A DNA stretch of 36,501 nucleotides from a virus. The DNA lies in IMG/VR virus record IMGVR_UViG_3300029990_000025, positions 1 through 36,501 of that record; one strand, 5' to 3'. A program made the translations under genes and the position numbers. A model generated the notes under the pieces. It saw nothing but the letters and a program-made list of their open reading frames with translations. It was not told the origin of the DNA and ran no database searches. This document shows, piece after piece, positions 9,701 to 15,642 of the stretch (position 1 is the stretch's first letter; every line of letters begins with the position of its first letter).

Positions 9701-10266
9701 AGGACGGCATCAAGAACGTGCTGGGCGCGATGATCGACGCGTGGAACAAGATCGAGTGGAAGATCGACTTCACCCTGCCGGAGATCAATATCCCCGGCTT
9801 CAACATCGCCAAGTTCTCCATCCCGCTGGGGCTGGGCAAGACGCTGGACTTCGCCGGCTTCGGATGGGATGGCACGAAGATCGGCGGCCAGCACTTCAGC
9901 ACCGGCGACATCGTTCCGAACATCCCCAACCCGTGGGCGAAGAAGGCCCTGGGCGGCATCTCGATGCGCCAGGAGACAGCAACGATCGCCGAAGCCGGCT
10001 ACCCGGAGGCGGTCATCCCGCTGAACGAGCGCGGAGCGTCGTACATGGCCTCGGTGATGGCCCGGTACGCGAACGCCTACGACGTGAAGGCCTCGCAGTC
10101 GAACCAGTACTCCACGCCGATCACGTACAACAACGTGTCCTATGACCAGCGCACCCAGTACACCGGTCCGATCACGGTGCAGGCGCAGGACCCGGATGAG
10201 ATGAACGCGAAGCTGGAGGCCAAGAGGCGCCGGCAGAACCTCGTGAGCACGGTGGGGGCTCGATGA
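3760..10266 (+). CDS. Tail tape measure protein
   Basis: At 2168 residues this is by far the longest gene; at about 0.15 nm per residue it would set a tail of roughly 325 nm. ATG 3760 overlaps the chaperone stop. Residues about 70-330 resemble the TP901-type tape measure core. Hydrophobic Ala/Gly-rich segments occur near 400-425 and 600-630. Residues 1176-1318 and 1433-1619 are built from 11-residue repeats of the type DFxxSxxRAxE. Residues 1804 to about 1935 hold three repeats of about 42-46 residues. The end carries the common tape measure motif EAGYPEAVIPLNERG near 2080. It acts inside the tail tube and is ejected at infection. Confidence 0.95.
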   Translation: MSVPVDFQLNADTAGFTQSMGQAIGVSQNYMQVATGVRGATADMSGAFVQATQRLTGFTKINSIAADAAAAQQKALANIEATATVTGKSFANLSSATRSLARDFPIGMQGAVDVMESIQSVGVKSEQQFKSLGKSFVQLGAATNTNAASIGRDMTLLGKSMGNGVSQFEALSDSLTTVTKKLGASAPATIAFSKALAPIAATVGIGQTSVMGLSAAMSSLGEDGVRSANVFNKVLLDMNRSIRDGGPELKAYADIMGTTSDKLRDMFKSNPTEVLNQFTESLSKAGQGSQRLLENLGFDSVRDTRSLQALARTPGGVRGAIDTSVGAYGSGSTKEAAGAAMGGVLDQASMLKETMGQTISNIGKPLMGVMGLQLKIATKVAGLMEGATGSDAYQKAGTVGAIGGAAWGGISTAMQGLMVAAMVKGGVNALRNSQQLKNFRQGAALASYGVGAEEGVPATRAERAGMGMQSAMMAGGMGSGRDALSTSGKVFSRGVRMAGDATNRFARGYYGNVLRMGLDEPQWHTPSGEAYIEARKAFKANEIPREDLNAARKAYMAGLVNPPGWKDTGKNLLETGKAITTDAGRFAGGTALKAAGKIGAGLSAIGGPMLAVGAGIAAGTWAYGQADQGQTNLQGMRDTSGDIYASMNSFAEATGKAGHGLVSFQQVVQETTSKMIAGNNSMDKALTVSGAEASASQNAGYKRAFTSMEGLSDPKSIAAQLTATLGPQAAPEDVARALMDVSNQWGSAAGREVAKEVTPYYVDAKKNTQDISTMVQDIGGKKSIGSIVGANADQTQLGTLLQNSAQQRATEVGLAYGGTKESGGLTISAQQIESVKQAQKIYEAMSADAKARNNGLLTGEMQTKSGVLSNILGVTEEQQKTSGLRQDWNVNAGDTAWMNGTSWQDFMKTLAKSGNDAARVYLEAQKQGMTSDYSWAAGDTEAVKQSKELAKSWEHGIGVSDSFSSSLYTASDAASKAGTELKSLPGDIRAGMRGVPRALADLAKQDTPKTEYAAGSAILDKVLASVQGNTTKANALLQGNLANAPSNMPELTTGLQAAITQLQTGAGAMQSAILGPRGMANQQIAAGFQAQSQQANISPQMSASNSMSISMGQSAQAQMAGDAKGVLLAYGQMNAGIMQASRSAGIQMGAIARDGALKVLWAEEDHRKQDKRARQDYNIQLKEMEFQHHRQEQRMTMEFNRSERYAAEDFARSKFTARRDYDTQMARAERDFNISVRRANRDNDLGIARAHRDFNISQARAQEDYDRQKARANEDFNKSMFRATRDFGIQQAQAAEDYNKARLRAQQDYDKQIKRMVEDSAKQMYDPYKRIAAQMVMDAGQLVTNLKDQTKAIQGQVDNLAKVRAMGLSEEAIKALNLADSSNAQQLARLVGDMQGNGAFAGQLNQQVTAKNTAATGLVTDQGNTAYARAAEDYATAQTRMAEDFTTATTRANEAFARQMADAQVDFSTSTARMEQDFNISVQRSTDDFNKSMADNAVNFANSMADMKESFQNGVDDARRNFDVAMSDMDFQYAQARIRAQEGFQQQLLFADQDLNHSISVMEKALKLSLARSDEDLATSVKRMKIQTANAISDVGAQLGASIAAMKESFNGLLETAGNSELQLAQRTEAMFAALGGPQGEAQKQLDRWAKMIIQQDELTKKLSKGGISPQDPVFYSQGYLPPQRMPDAQSEPGSYTDSYAQAAQAKPLPPMEIPGDPVSAFVEMGKNMWNGLVKGFTEAASDNLFVKSFEGLVGAVKGMLGIQSPSTVFAEIGRNIMEGLGQGIAAAAQAAWDFVTAPIKDLDIIGKVTGAWAATGKFLGDLGTTIAGLVSTGWSNLTAPIANLDIMGKITTAFGEAVTFMSGLGGKITTWISTAWTNIMDGMPTAGEVWTSVTGAFTTAKQWLQDLVKGGVDSVSGWVSTAWDNLTANLPSLDDIKTAVVDIFTGKNGLSSWLKSLPNTIKDDWLPDASFFTTAFSAIEDGIKNVLGAMIDAWNKIEWKIDFTLPEINIPGFNIAKFSIPLGLGKTLDFAGFGWDGTKIGGQHFSTGDIVPNIPNPWAKKALGGISMRQETATIAEAGYPEAVIPLNERGASYMASVMARYANAYDVKASQSNQYSTPITYNNVSYDQRTQYTGPITVQAQDPDEMNAKLEAKRRRQNLVSTVGAR
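7285..7713 (+). repeat. First hendecad repeat block in tape measure (13 units)
   Basis: Codons 1176-1318 divide into thirteen consecutive 11-residue units without gaps. Typical units are DYDTQMARAER, DFNISVRRANR, DFNISQARAQE and DFNKSMFRATR, with acidic-aromatic at positions 1-2 and usually a basic residue at position 8. An 11-residue period corresponds to three helical turns and predicts a slightly right-handed coiled coil. The DNA repeats are 33 bases long and diverged. Confidence 0.9.
8056..8616 (+). repeat. Second hendecad repeat block in tape measure (17 units)
   Basis: Codons 1433-1619 divide into seventeen 11-residue units, for example DYATAQTRMAE, DFSTSTARMEQ, DFNISVQRSTD and DFNKSMADNAV. 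Later units are more diverged (QLGASIAAMKE). The 19-base string GACTTCAACATCAGCGTGC occurs in this block and in the first block, so the two probably share an origin by duplication. Confidence 0.88.
9169..9564 (+). repeat. Three ~42-46 residue repeats near tape measure C-terminus
   Basis: Units begin near residues 1804, 1846 and 1889: DIIGKVTGAWAATGKFLGDL, DIMGKITTAFGEAVTFMSGL and EVWTSVTGAFTTAKQWLQDL. Each ends with a Trp segment (VSTGWSNLT, ISTAWTNIM, VSTAWDNLT). They look like amphipathic helical hairpins that could contact membrane or the tail tip. Confidence 0.75.
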
Positions 10267-10688
10267 TCATCAGCGCACGCATCTCCACGGCCGATGACTG
10301 GCTGGAGCTGAACTCGGGCCTGTACCGGCTGCACGCCGACTCGTTCGCGGACTCCTCGACGAGCTGGCGCCGCGATGAGGTGACGAATCCGTTCGTGGAG
10401 GGCTCGTGGACGGTCAATGCCCTGCGGGACAACGTGCAGGAGACCCTGAGCATCTGGGCGAAGGGCGATGGCACGACGAGCACGCTGCAGGCGGTAGAGG
10501 TCCTGAAGGCGGCATTCAGCCAGCTGTCGTACCTGATCGAGGTCACCTACGACTCGGAGATGTACACGTACCACTGCCAGGTGGCGGACTGCCAGGTGCA
10601 GGCCTCCCGCGAGCTGCGTCATGCAGGGATCGCCCAGGTGACGTTCACGGTGCCGCGGCATCCGGTCTACACCCTCGAGGTGGTCTGA
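10263..10688 (+). CDS. Minor tail protein, distal-tail-like
   Basis: The 141-residue product starts at ATG 10263, overlapping the tape measure stop. It contains the pattern FVEGSWTVNALRDNVQETLSI, followed by a helix (AVEVLKAAFSQLSYLIEVTY) and a beta strand with two Cys (HCQVADCQVQ). Genes directly after the tape measure usually encode the distal tail protein that starts the tail tip; this one is shorter than the complete Dit family. Role inferred from order. Confidence 0.65.
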   Translation: MIISARISTADDWLELNSGLYRLHADSFADSSTSWRRDEVTNPFVEGSWTVNALRDNVQETLSIWAKGDGTTSTLQAVEVLKAAFSQLSYLIEVTYDSEMYTYHCQVADCQVQASRELRHAGIAQVTFTVPRHPVYTLEVV

Positions 10689-11099
10689 ATGGGGCAGCTG
10701 AGCACGTACGGGCGCACGGTCATGGTGAACAGCGTCTTCCGCCCGGAGGCGGCCGCGGTACTGGGCGGGGCGTACATGGCGCTGACGCTGGCGGTGCCGG
10801 TGGACACGGACACCGGCTCGAGCATCCTGGAGCCCACGGCGTCCTCGTTCGAGCGCGTTCCTTACGGGCTGGGGACCTACTTCTGGACGATGATGAGTCC
10901 GGGTCAGGTGGCCAACACGCAGCAGATCAGCTGGGTGATCCCTACTGACAACTGGGGACAGGTGATCGGATGGGCGCTGTGTACGGAGTCGACGTCGGGA
11001 ATGGTGCTGGCGTTCGGGCGTCTGCGTCGGTCTATGGCGATAGTGGCTGGTCAACGCCTCAAGGTGCCTCCGGGCTCGCTGCGGGTGTCACTTCTCTAG
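10689..11099 (+). CDS. Small tail-fibre-type minor tail protein
   Basis: The 136-residue protein starts at the ATG immediately after the previous stop. Its pattern, YMALTLAVPVDTDTGSS, then FERVPYGLG, a strand pair, and NWGQVIGWALCTESTSG followed by LAFGRLRRS and an AGQRL segment, matches small beta-sandwich tail proteins common in actinophages. A similar protein is encoded at 14633-14995, so the family is present twice in this tail module. It probably decorates the tail tip. Confidence 0.65.
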   Translation: MGQLSTYGRTVMVNSVFRPEAAAVLGGAYMALTLAVPVDTDTGSSILEPTASSFERVPYGLGTYFWTMMSPGQVANTQQISWVIPTDNWGQVIGWALCTESTSGMVLAFGRLRRSMAIVAGQRLKVPPGSLRVSLL

Positions 11100-12301
11100 C
11101 CGCATGGGAGCTGCTGGAGACGCTGCTGGGGACGGCTGCCCCGTTCGACGTGTCCGAGCTGATGGCCCTGACGGTGGAGATGGTCGGACTGGTCAGCGTC
11201 GGTGACCTGATCTCCACGGCCGTGCCGACGACGTTCGTGCTGACCGACGGCGCGGAGGCCGTGTCGGGGGCCGACATGGCGATGACGGTGGATCCTCCCC
11301 TGACTCGTGACCGCCGCACGGTGCCGGTGCGGGCCTCAGGCTTCGACGTGCCGGACTACCTGGTGGTCAAGGGCCGCCCAGTAGCCCGGAATGGCCTCTG
11401 GGCGGTCGCTGCGCCCTCTGTGGGCGTGGGAACGCCTGGTGAGCTGGAGCCGTTCCCAGAGCCCCGCAACGTGGCTCTGGAGGTCACGGCGAGGTGGCTG
11501 CCGATCGAGGCGACGTTCAACCCGTCGGTGACGCTGTGGTCCCCGTGGAGCGAGTACCTCACAGCCCCCTCGGACGGGTACACCGTGGACCAGCTGCGGG
11601 CGTTCAACGTGGGGGAGGTCGGCATCTACCGGGTGCGGGACCTGCTGGTGGACGGGACGCTGATCATCCGCTCGAGGAGCGACTTCGCCTTCCACTCCAC
11701 GACGGGTGCGGCGCCGGCGTTCCGGCCGAGGTTCGACTACTGGCGGGCCGGGAGCATGATCCGCAACGGCTCGATCAGCATGGACGGCGGCCAGTACTTC
11801 TGGACCGATGACATCCCGTGGGCCTCCCCAGAGGTGACAGTGGTGGTCGCCGCGGTGCTGCGGCAGCCGAAGGGGGAGTGGTACTCGATCCTGGAGACCG
11901 CGCACCCGCTGACCAGCGTGCTGGACTACTCCTTCAGCCTGCGGTACTCCCGGTCCGGCACGCTGGCCCTGTGGAGTGACCAGGTGCTGGCGACGATGGA
12001 CCTGGCGACGGGCTTCGCCCGGCCGGCGCAGCCGGTGATCGTGGGGTTCAACCTGGACATGGTGAACAACACCTGCACGCTGATGAGCGTGGACACCGGG
12101 GTGCAGGTGGTGACGGTGAACCTGCCGCAGCGCATCGACCCGGTGAGCAGGCTGTTCCTGGGCCGTTCCCCGCTGGGGCAGCAGGCGAACGCGGTCATGG
12201 ACGTGCTCGAGGTCGGCTACTCCGACCAGCAGTACGGGCCGGGCCAGATCAACAAGCTGCTGGCGGCCTACGACCGGATGTACGGGGTGAGCGCATCGTG
12301 A
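10970..12301 (+). CDS. Minor tail protein with LamG-like C-terminal domain
   Basis: The longest frame gives 443 residues. Residues about 250-440 resemble a concanavalin A-like (LamG) domain: SISMDGGQYFWTDD, EVTVVVAAVLRQ, then SRSGTLALWSDQ, PVIVGFNLDM and DVLEVGYSDQQYG. Such domains often bind sugars at the host surface. The start is uncertain: ATG 10970 makes a 130-base overlap with the previous gene; GTG 11150 and ATG 11162 are alternatives after it. The segment VEMVGLVSVGDLIS near residue 70 looks genuinely coding. Confidence 0.75.
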   Translation: MGAVYGVDVGNGAGVRASASVYGDSGWSTPQGASGLAAGVTSLAAWELLETLLGTAAPFDVSELMALTVEMVGLVSVGDLISTAVPTTFVLTDGAEAVSGADMAMTVDPPLTRDRRTVPVRASGFDVPDYLVVKGRPVARNGLWAVAAPSVGVGTPGELEPFPEPRNVALEVTARWLPIEATFNPSVTLWSPWSEYLTAPSDGYTVDQLRAFNVGEVGIYRVRDLLVDGTLIIRSRSDFAFHSTTGAAPAFRPRFDYWRAGSMIRNGSISMDGGQYFWTDDIPWASPEVTVVVAAVLRQPKGEWYSILETAHPLTSVLDYSFSLRYSRSGTLALWSDQVLATMDLATGFARPAQPVIVGFNLDMVNNTCTLMSVDTGVQVVTVNLPQRIDPVSRLFLGRSPLGQQANAVMDVLEVGYSDQQYGPGQINKLLAAYDRMYGVSAS

Positions 12302-14511
12302 TCCCGGTTCCCGAGCTCATCGACAACTCCCCGGTCGGCTCGTACGAGGTGTGGGTCTACCCCTACGGGGCGAACTCCCCGCAGGCTGCGTTCAATGCGA
12401 CGTTCGTGCGGGATGCGCCGACGCAGGTCGGCTCCATGCAGACGCAGGACCCGTTCGGGCCCGCGGCGATGGACCTGGTGTTCCCGAGCGTGACGATGCT
12501 GGACGCGATCGGCGCGAACGACCTGTGGTGGCTGCTGCCCGAGGCGGATGTCGACGTCGTGTTCATCCCGGCGGCCAGCGATGACGTGGCCTACCGGTGG
12601 GAGGGCTACATGGTGTCGTTCGCCTTCGCCCCCACCGACGCCGGATCCTCCCTGACGGTCTCCTGCCTGGGTGCTGGCCGGCAGGTGGACAACTACCTGG
12701 CGAAGCCGGAGTACGTCTACCAGCCGATCCCGTACGAGATCGCGATTGCCCGCCAGTTCGAGGGCCACCCCGACCTGCGGCTGGCCCCGCTGCAGATCGA
12801 GTGGCCGACGTGGTGGAGCACGGTCTTCAACCTCGCCGACTACGCCTCCAAGCCGCTGTACCTGCGACCGATCGGCCTGACGGACGGGCAGCCGTGGAGC
12901 GGGATGGTGACCCGGGCGACGGGCTCCTTCGACCAGGCGCTGACGAGCTATGTGCAGGGCCTGCTGGCGAACATGTACTCCGAGTACGGGCAGTGGACGA
13001 TCGACATCGACGAGGGCCGTCGGCCGGTGCTGCGCCACCGGACCCGCAAGGCCGCTCCTGACGTCGAGACCCTCGTGGTCGACGTCCTGACGCCGGGCGT
13101 CAAGGTCTCCCCGACGAAGGACTTCTCCCAGCGCCTGAACGTCGTCTTCGGGCAGGGCAAGGCCCTGAACGGGTCCACGTTCTCGGGGATGCGCTCGAGC
13201 GCGGACGGGGCCCGCATCTACTACGAGCCGATGGCCTTCCGACGCAGCGTGCACCCCCTCGAGCAGAATGACTGGTTCGACCGGTCGATCATGCGCAAGG
13301 AGGTCAGCCTGGCCTTCTACGAGGGGCTGGACGAGGCCGAGGCGCAGGTGATCGGCCGCAAGCACCTGCAGCGGTTCGCCGACCCCGGGGTGACAGGGAC
13401 CATCGAGCTCAAGAGCGACCCGTGGATGGGCAGCGGGTACTTCTCCCGGCGCCTGATCCGGGCGGGGATGACCATCCAGGTGACCGGCCTGTTCGGCAGC
13501 CCTGACGGGGTGCTGTTCCACATCACCGACTGCACGGTGACTGCGGACTCCACGAGCCTGACGGTGGACTCCAAGTTCCGGGACCAGCTGACGGTCGCCG
13601 AGGTGCGGATGCGCACCCGTGATGCCCTGGCGCCGGTGCGCATGCTGACGCTGGGGGCGTACAAGCCGACGATCCCGGACATGCTGTTCCCGTGGTCGTA
13701 CGCGGATGGCTCGGGGTTCGTGCCGAAGACGAGCGTGCCAATCTTCTCCGCCGGCGAGGTGCAGATCGCCGAGGTCAGCCTGTTCGGCGGCATGCAGAAC
13801 GTGGGCTTCCCGTGGGAGGACCTGACCACCCGTCGGCCGCCGAGCGACCCGGCATGGACGGACTGCTACATCCACATCCCGCCGGCCTCGAGCAATGCCG
13901 ACGAGAACTGGGCGAACTCCCATTCGGGGCTGGCTGACTTCAAGGCGTTCCCGGTGCGGATGAGCCAGGCCGGGGAGGCCCGGCTGGTGCAGTTCGCGGC
14001 CTTCGACAAGGACGGCCATGTGCTGAAGGTGCCGTTCCATGTGTCGTTCTACCGGACTAACGGGGTGTCGTACTCGAGCATGCCGATGATGGGGCTGGAT
14101 GACGAGGTGGCGAACCCTCCGTACCTCGCGGGCCAGCACTACCCGTTCTTCCGCCGGGCGTGGGAGTCGATCGACGAGCAGGGCATCACCCTCAACCCGG
14201 AGACCGGCCGGGTGGTGCCCAGCGCCCAGGTGCTCGCCGGGTGGGGCAACTTCTTCGAGAAGGCCGGCTACTGGCCGACGACGTCGCTGACTCCCGGCGC
14301 CACTCCCACGGGCCTGTTCACCGACGAGACGGGGTTCAGTTGGGACCTGACGGATGCGGTGTACGGGGTGGACCCGCAGCGCTCCCCGCAGGAGAACGCC
14401 CAGGACCCGAACCGGGCGGACATCTGGTGCATGGTCTACTGCGACGCTCAGCTGACGCAGGACGTGTACTTCCTCGGGCGCATCTGGCGAAAGGAGCCGG
14501 GGACAGCATGA
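12298..14511 (+). CDS. Large minor tail protein / tail hub
   Basis: The 737-residue product starts at GTG 12298, overlapping the previous TGA as GTGA. The N-terminal third (YEVWVYPYGANSPQ ... WWLLPEADVDVVFIP ... SLTVSCLGAGRQVDNYL) resembles tail hub or tail-associated proteins of actinophages that build the baseplate-like tip. The C-terminal third (from about 520) is a distinct domain that may reach the host surface. It is the largest tail-tip gene and follows the fibre-like genes. Confidence 0.75.
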   Translation: MIPVPELIDNSPVGSYEVWVYPYGANSPQAAFNATFVRDAPTQVGSMQTQDPFGPAAMDLVFPSVTMLDAIGANDLWWLLPEADVDVVFIPAASDDVAYRWEGYMVSFAFAPTDAGSSLTVSCLGAGRQVDNYLAKPEYVYQPIPYEIAIARQFEGHPDLRLAPLQIEWPTWWSTVFNLADYASKPLYLRPIGLTDGQPWSGMVTRATGSFDQALTSYVQGLLANMYSEYGQWTIDIDEGRRPVLRHRTRKAAPDVETLVVDVLTPGVKVSPTKDFSQRLNVVFGQGKALNGSTFSGMRSSADGARIYYEPMAFRRSVHPLEQNDWFDRSIMRKEVSLAFYEGLDEAEAQVIGRKHLQRFADPGVTGTIELKSDPWMGSGYFSRRLIRAGMTIQVTGLFGSPDGVLFHITDCTVTADSTSLTVDSKFRDQLTVAEVRMRTRDALAPVRMLTLGAYKPTIPDMLFPWSYADGSGFVPKTSVPIFSAGEVQIAEVSLFGGMQNVGFPWEDLTTRRPPSDPAWTDCYIHIPPASSNADENWANSHSGLADFKAFPVRMSQAGEARLVQFAAFDKDGHVLKVPFHVSFYRTNGVSYSSMPMMGLDDEVANPPYLAGQHYPFFRRAWESIDEQGITLNPETGRVVPSAQVLAGWGNFFEKAGYWPTTSLTPGATPTGLFTDETGFSWDLTDAVYGVDPQRSPQENAQDPNRADIWCMVYCDAQLTQDVYFLGRIWRKEPGTA

Positions 14512-14645
14512 CGTGCATCGGCAAGGATCCGACGTGCCCGTGCCAGGACGGGCTCGCCTGCCACTACAAGGACTACCCAGCCGAGGATGGCTGGCCTGCG
14601 GTCAAGGGCTGGCCGATACCGAAGGAGGCCTCATGGCAAGCGTGA
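14508..14645 (+). CDS. 45-residue Cys-rich protein
   Basis: ATG 14508 overlaps the previous stop and TGA is at 14643-14645. The peptide begins MTCIGKDPTCPCQDGLACHY, with Cys at 3, 10, 12 and 18, and continues with Trp/Pro-rich residues. The Cys spacing could bind a metal or form disulfides. The next gene's AAGGAGG lies inside its 3' end and its ATG (14633) overlaps it by 13 bases, so translation is coupled. Function unknown. Confidence 0.7.
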   Translation: MTCIGKDPTCPCQDGLACHYKDYPAEDGWPAVKGWPIPKEASWQA

Positions 14646-14995
14646 TCTGGGACGTCCAGGCGGGGATCTGGATCGACGAGCTGGCGAAGGTGCCGTGCTT
14701 TGCCGCGGTTCACTTCGAGTACCCCACGACGGACAACCCGATGGCGAGCGAGTGCACGTCCGGCTCGTACGCCAGGAGCCCACTGACGTGGACGTACTCC
14801 GGCTCGCGCACGATCACGAACCTGCAGCTGCTGGAGTGGCTGAACCTGGAGGACACCACGGTGATGGGGATCGGTGCATGGGACGCCCATGCCGGCGGCC
14901 AGCTGCGGGTGTTCTTCCAGCTGGACGACCCGATCCCGATCTCGGGGCGAGGGTCGTGGCAACTGAGCGCAGGGGAGCTCTACGTCCACGTGTAA
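14633..14995 (+). CDS. Small tail-fibre-type minor tail protein, second copy
   Basis: ATG 14633 is chosen because AAGGAGG lies four bases upstream, although the frame is open further left. The 120-residue protein resembles the product of 10689-11099: TSGSYARSPLTWTYSG, LLEWLNLED, VMGIGAWDAHAGGQLRVFF, a loop, and the final strand SAGELYVHV. Last gene of the rightward virion operon. It probably decorates the tail tip or contacts the host. Confidence 0.75.
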   Translation: MASVIWDVQAGIWIDELAKVPCFAAVHFEYPTTDNPMASECTSGSYARSPLTWTYSGSRTITNLQLLEWLNLEDTTVMGIGAWDAHAGGQLRVFFQLDDPIPISGRGSWQLSAGELYVHV

Positions 14996-15009
14996 AGGCC
15001 CAGAAACGC

Positions 15010-15057
15010 AAAAAGGACCCAAGGGGCGGGCCCCCTCCCGAAGGAGAGAGCCCGCCC
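15010..15057 (-). terminator. Leftward intrinsic terminator with UUCG tetraloop
   Basis: On the minus strand bases 15057-15043 pair with 15038-15024 around the tetraloop TTCG, closed by C-G. The 15 pairs include two U-G wobbles. A run of five T lies at 15014-15010, nine bases after the stem. On the plus strand the same two positions would be C-A mismatches, so the element is built for leftward RNA, though it may also stop the rightward operon. Confidence 0.8.
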
Positions 15058-15062
15058 AAGGG

Positions 15063-15130
15063 GTCGCAAGGCGTCGGTGTTTCCACTCACCGGAGCCGGT
15101 CCGCAACAGGCAGCTACGCCGCCTTGCGAC
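15063..15130. other. Structured inverted-repeat element between convergent operons
   Basis: GTCGCAAGGCG (15063-15073) and its exact complement (15120-15130) could form an 11-pair closing stem. The enclosed 46 bases contain ACCGGAGCCGGT (15089-15100) and an overlapping alternative hairpin CGGTG/CACCG (15075-15079 with 15088-15092); these two exclude each other. No ORF is supported here. It could be a 3' end structure, a small RNA or a protein site. Confidence 0.5.
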
Positions 15131-15133
15131 TGG

Positions 15134-15289
15134 CTAGTAGTACCCCGCGTGGACGTGGTTCTTCACGCTCTTGGCCAACTGCCTAGTGCGGGTGTCGAAC
15201 TTCTCTTCAGTGAGGCGGAGGATCTCCCTAAGGTCGCGGACCTGATCCTTGAGTGCGTCGATCTCCGTCTCCAGATCACGATCGCTCAT
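15134..15289 (-). CDS. 51-residue coiled-coil protein
   Basis: ATG 15289 overlaps the stop of the next upstream gene (ATGA). The peptide is almost entirely a charged helix (SDRDLETEIDALKDQVRDLR followed by EILRLTEEKFDTRT), with leucines in heptad spacing, and ends HAGYY. It is the last gene of the leftward units before the convergence zone. It may form a dimer with a partner from the same operon. Function unknown. Confidence 0.75.
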   Translation of the reverse strand: MSDRDLETEIDALKDQVRDLREILRLTEEKFDTRTRQLAKSVKNHVHAGYY

Positions 15290-15642
15290 GGTGCGAGCAT
15301 CATGTTGTCGACGTCGTATTCGTACTGCTCCATACCCCGGAAGTCATCCATGCGGGTGCCACCTCGAAGAGGAGGTAGGGATGCCGGGCGGATGTTGACG
15401 GGGTTGGTCGGAACCTTCACCGACGCAGCTGCGATCGGCGTGGGGTTGGCGAGCCAGCCCAGCAGGCGCACGAGCGTGCCACCGGTGTTGATGATGGCGT
15501 TCATCGTGCTGGTGGCCTGCTTGGCCGTGTTGGCAACGGTGGTCATGCTGCGTAGCGCACCAGACCTTGTTGATTCAGGAAGCCGTTGAGCCCATGTGAA
15601 GCCCAGTACGGCGAGAACCGCTGCGAGTACGAGATAAACCAT
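15286..15642 (-). CDS. Membrane-anchored small protein
   Basis: The 118-residue product has one clear N-terminal membrane segment (residues 2-18, VYLVLAAVLAVLGFTWA), then a polar Ala/Thr-rich stretch, a weaker hydrophobic segment (GTLVRLLGWLANPTP), and an acidic Met-rich end. AAGGAG precedes ATG 15642. The first 100 bases overlap the end of the upstream gene in another frame. A holin or other lysis role is possible from the membrane segment but not shown. Confidence 0.75.
   Translation of the reverse strand: MVYLVLAAVLAVLGFTWAQRLPESTRSGALRSMTTVANTAKQATSTMNAIINTGGTLVRLLGWLANPTPIAAASVKVPTNPVNIRPASLPPLRGGTRMDDFRGMEQYEYDVDNMMLAP

Noticed and set aside
6613-9894. 1093-codon open frame on the minus strand
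   Set aside because: Antisense of the tape measure repeats; composition (His, Arg, Val, Leu repeats) mirrors the hendecads and shows no protein family.
15063-15130. tRNA gene suggested by the closed stem with inner hairpins
   Set aside because: The inner helices do not have tRNA arm lengths, anticodon loop or T-loop consensus.
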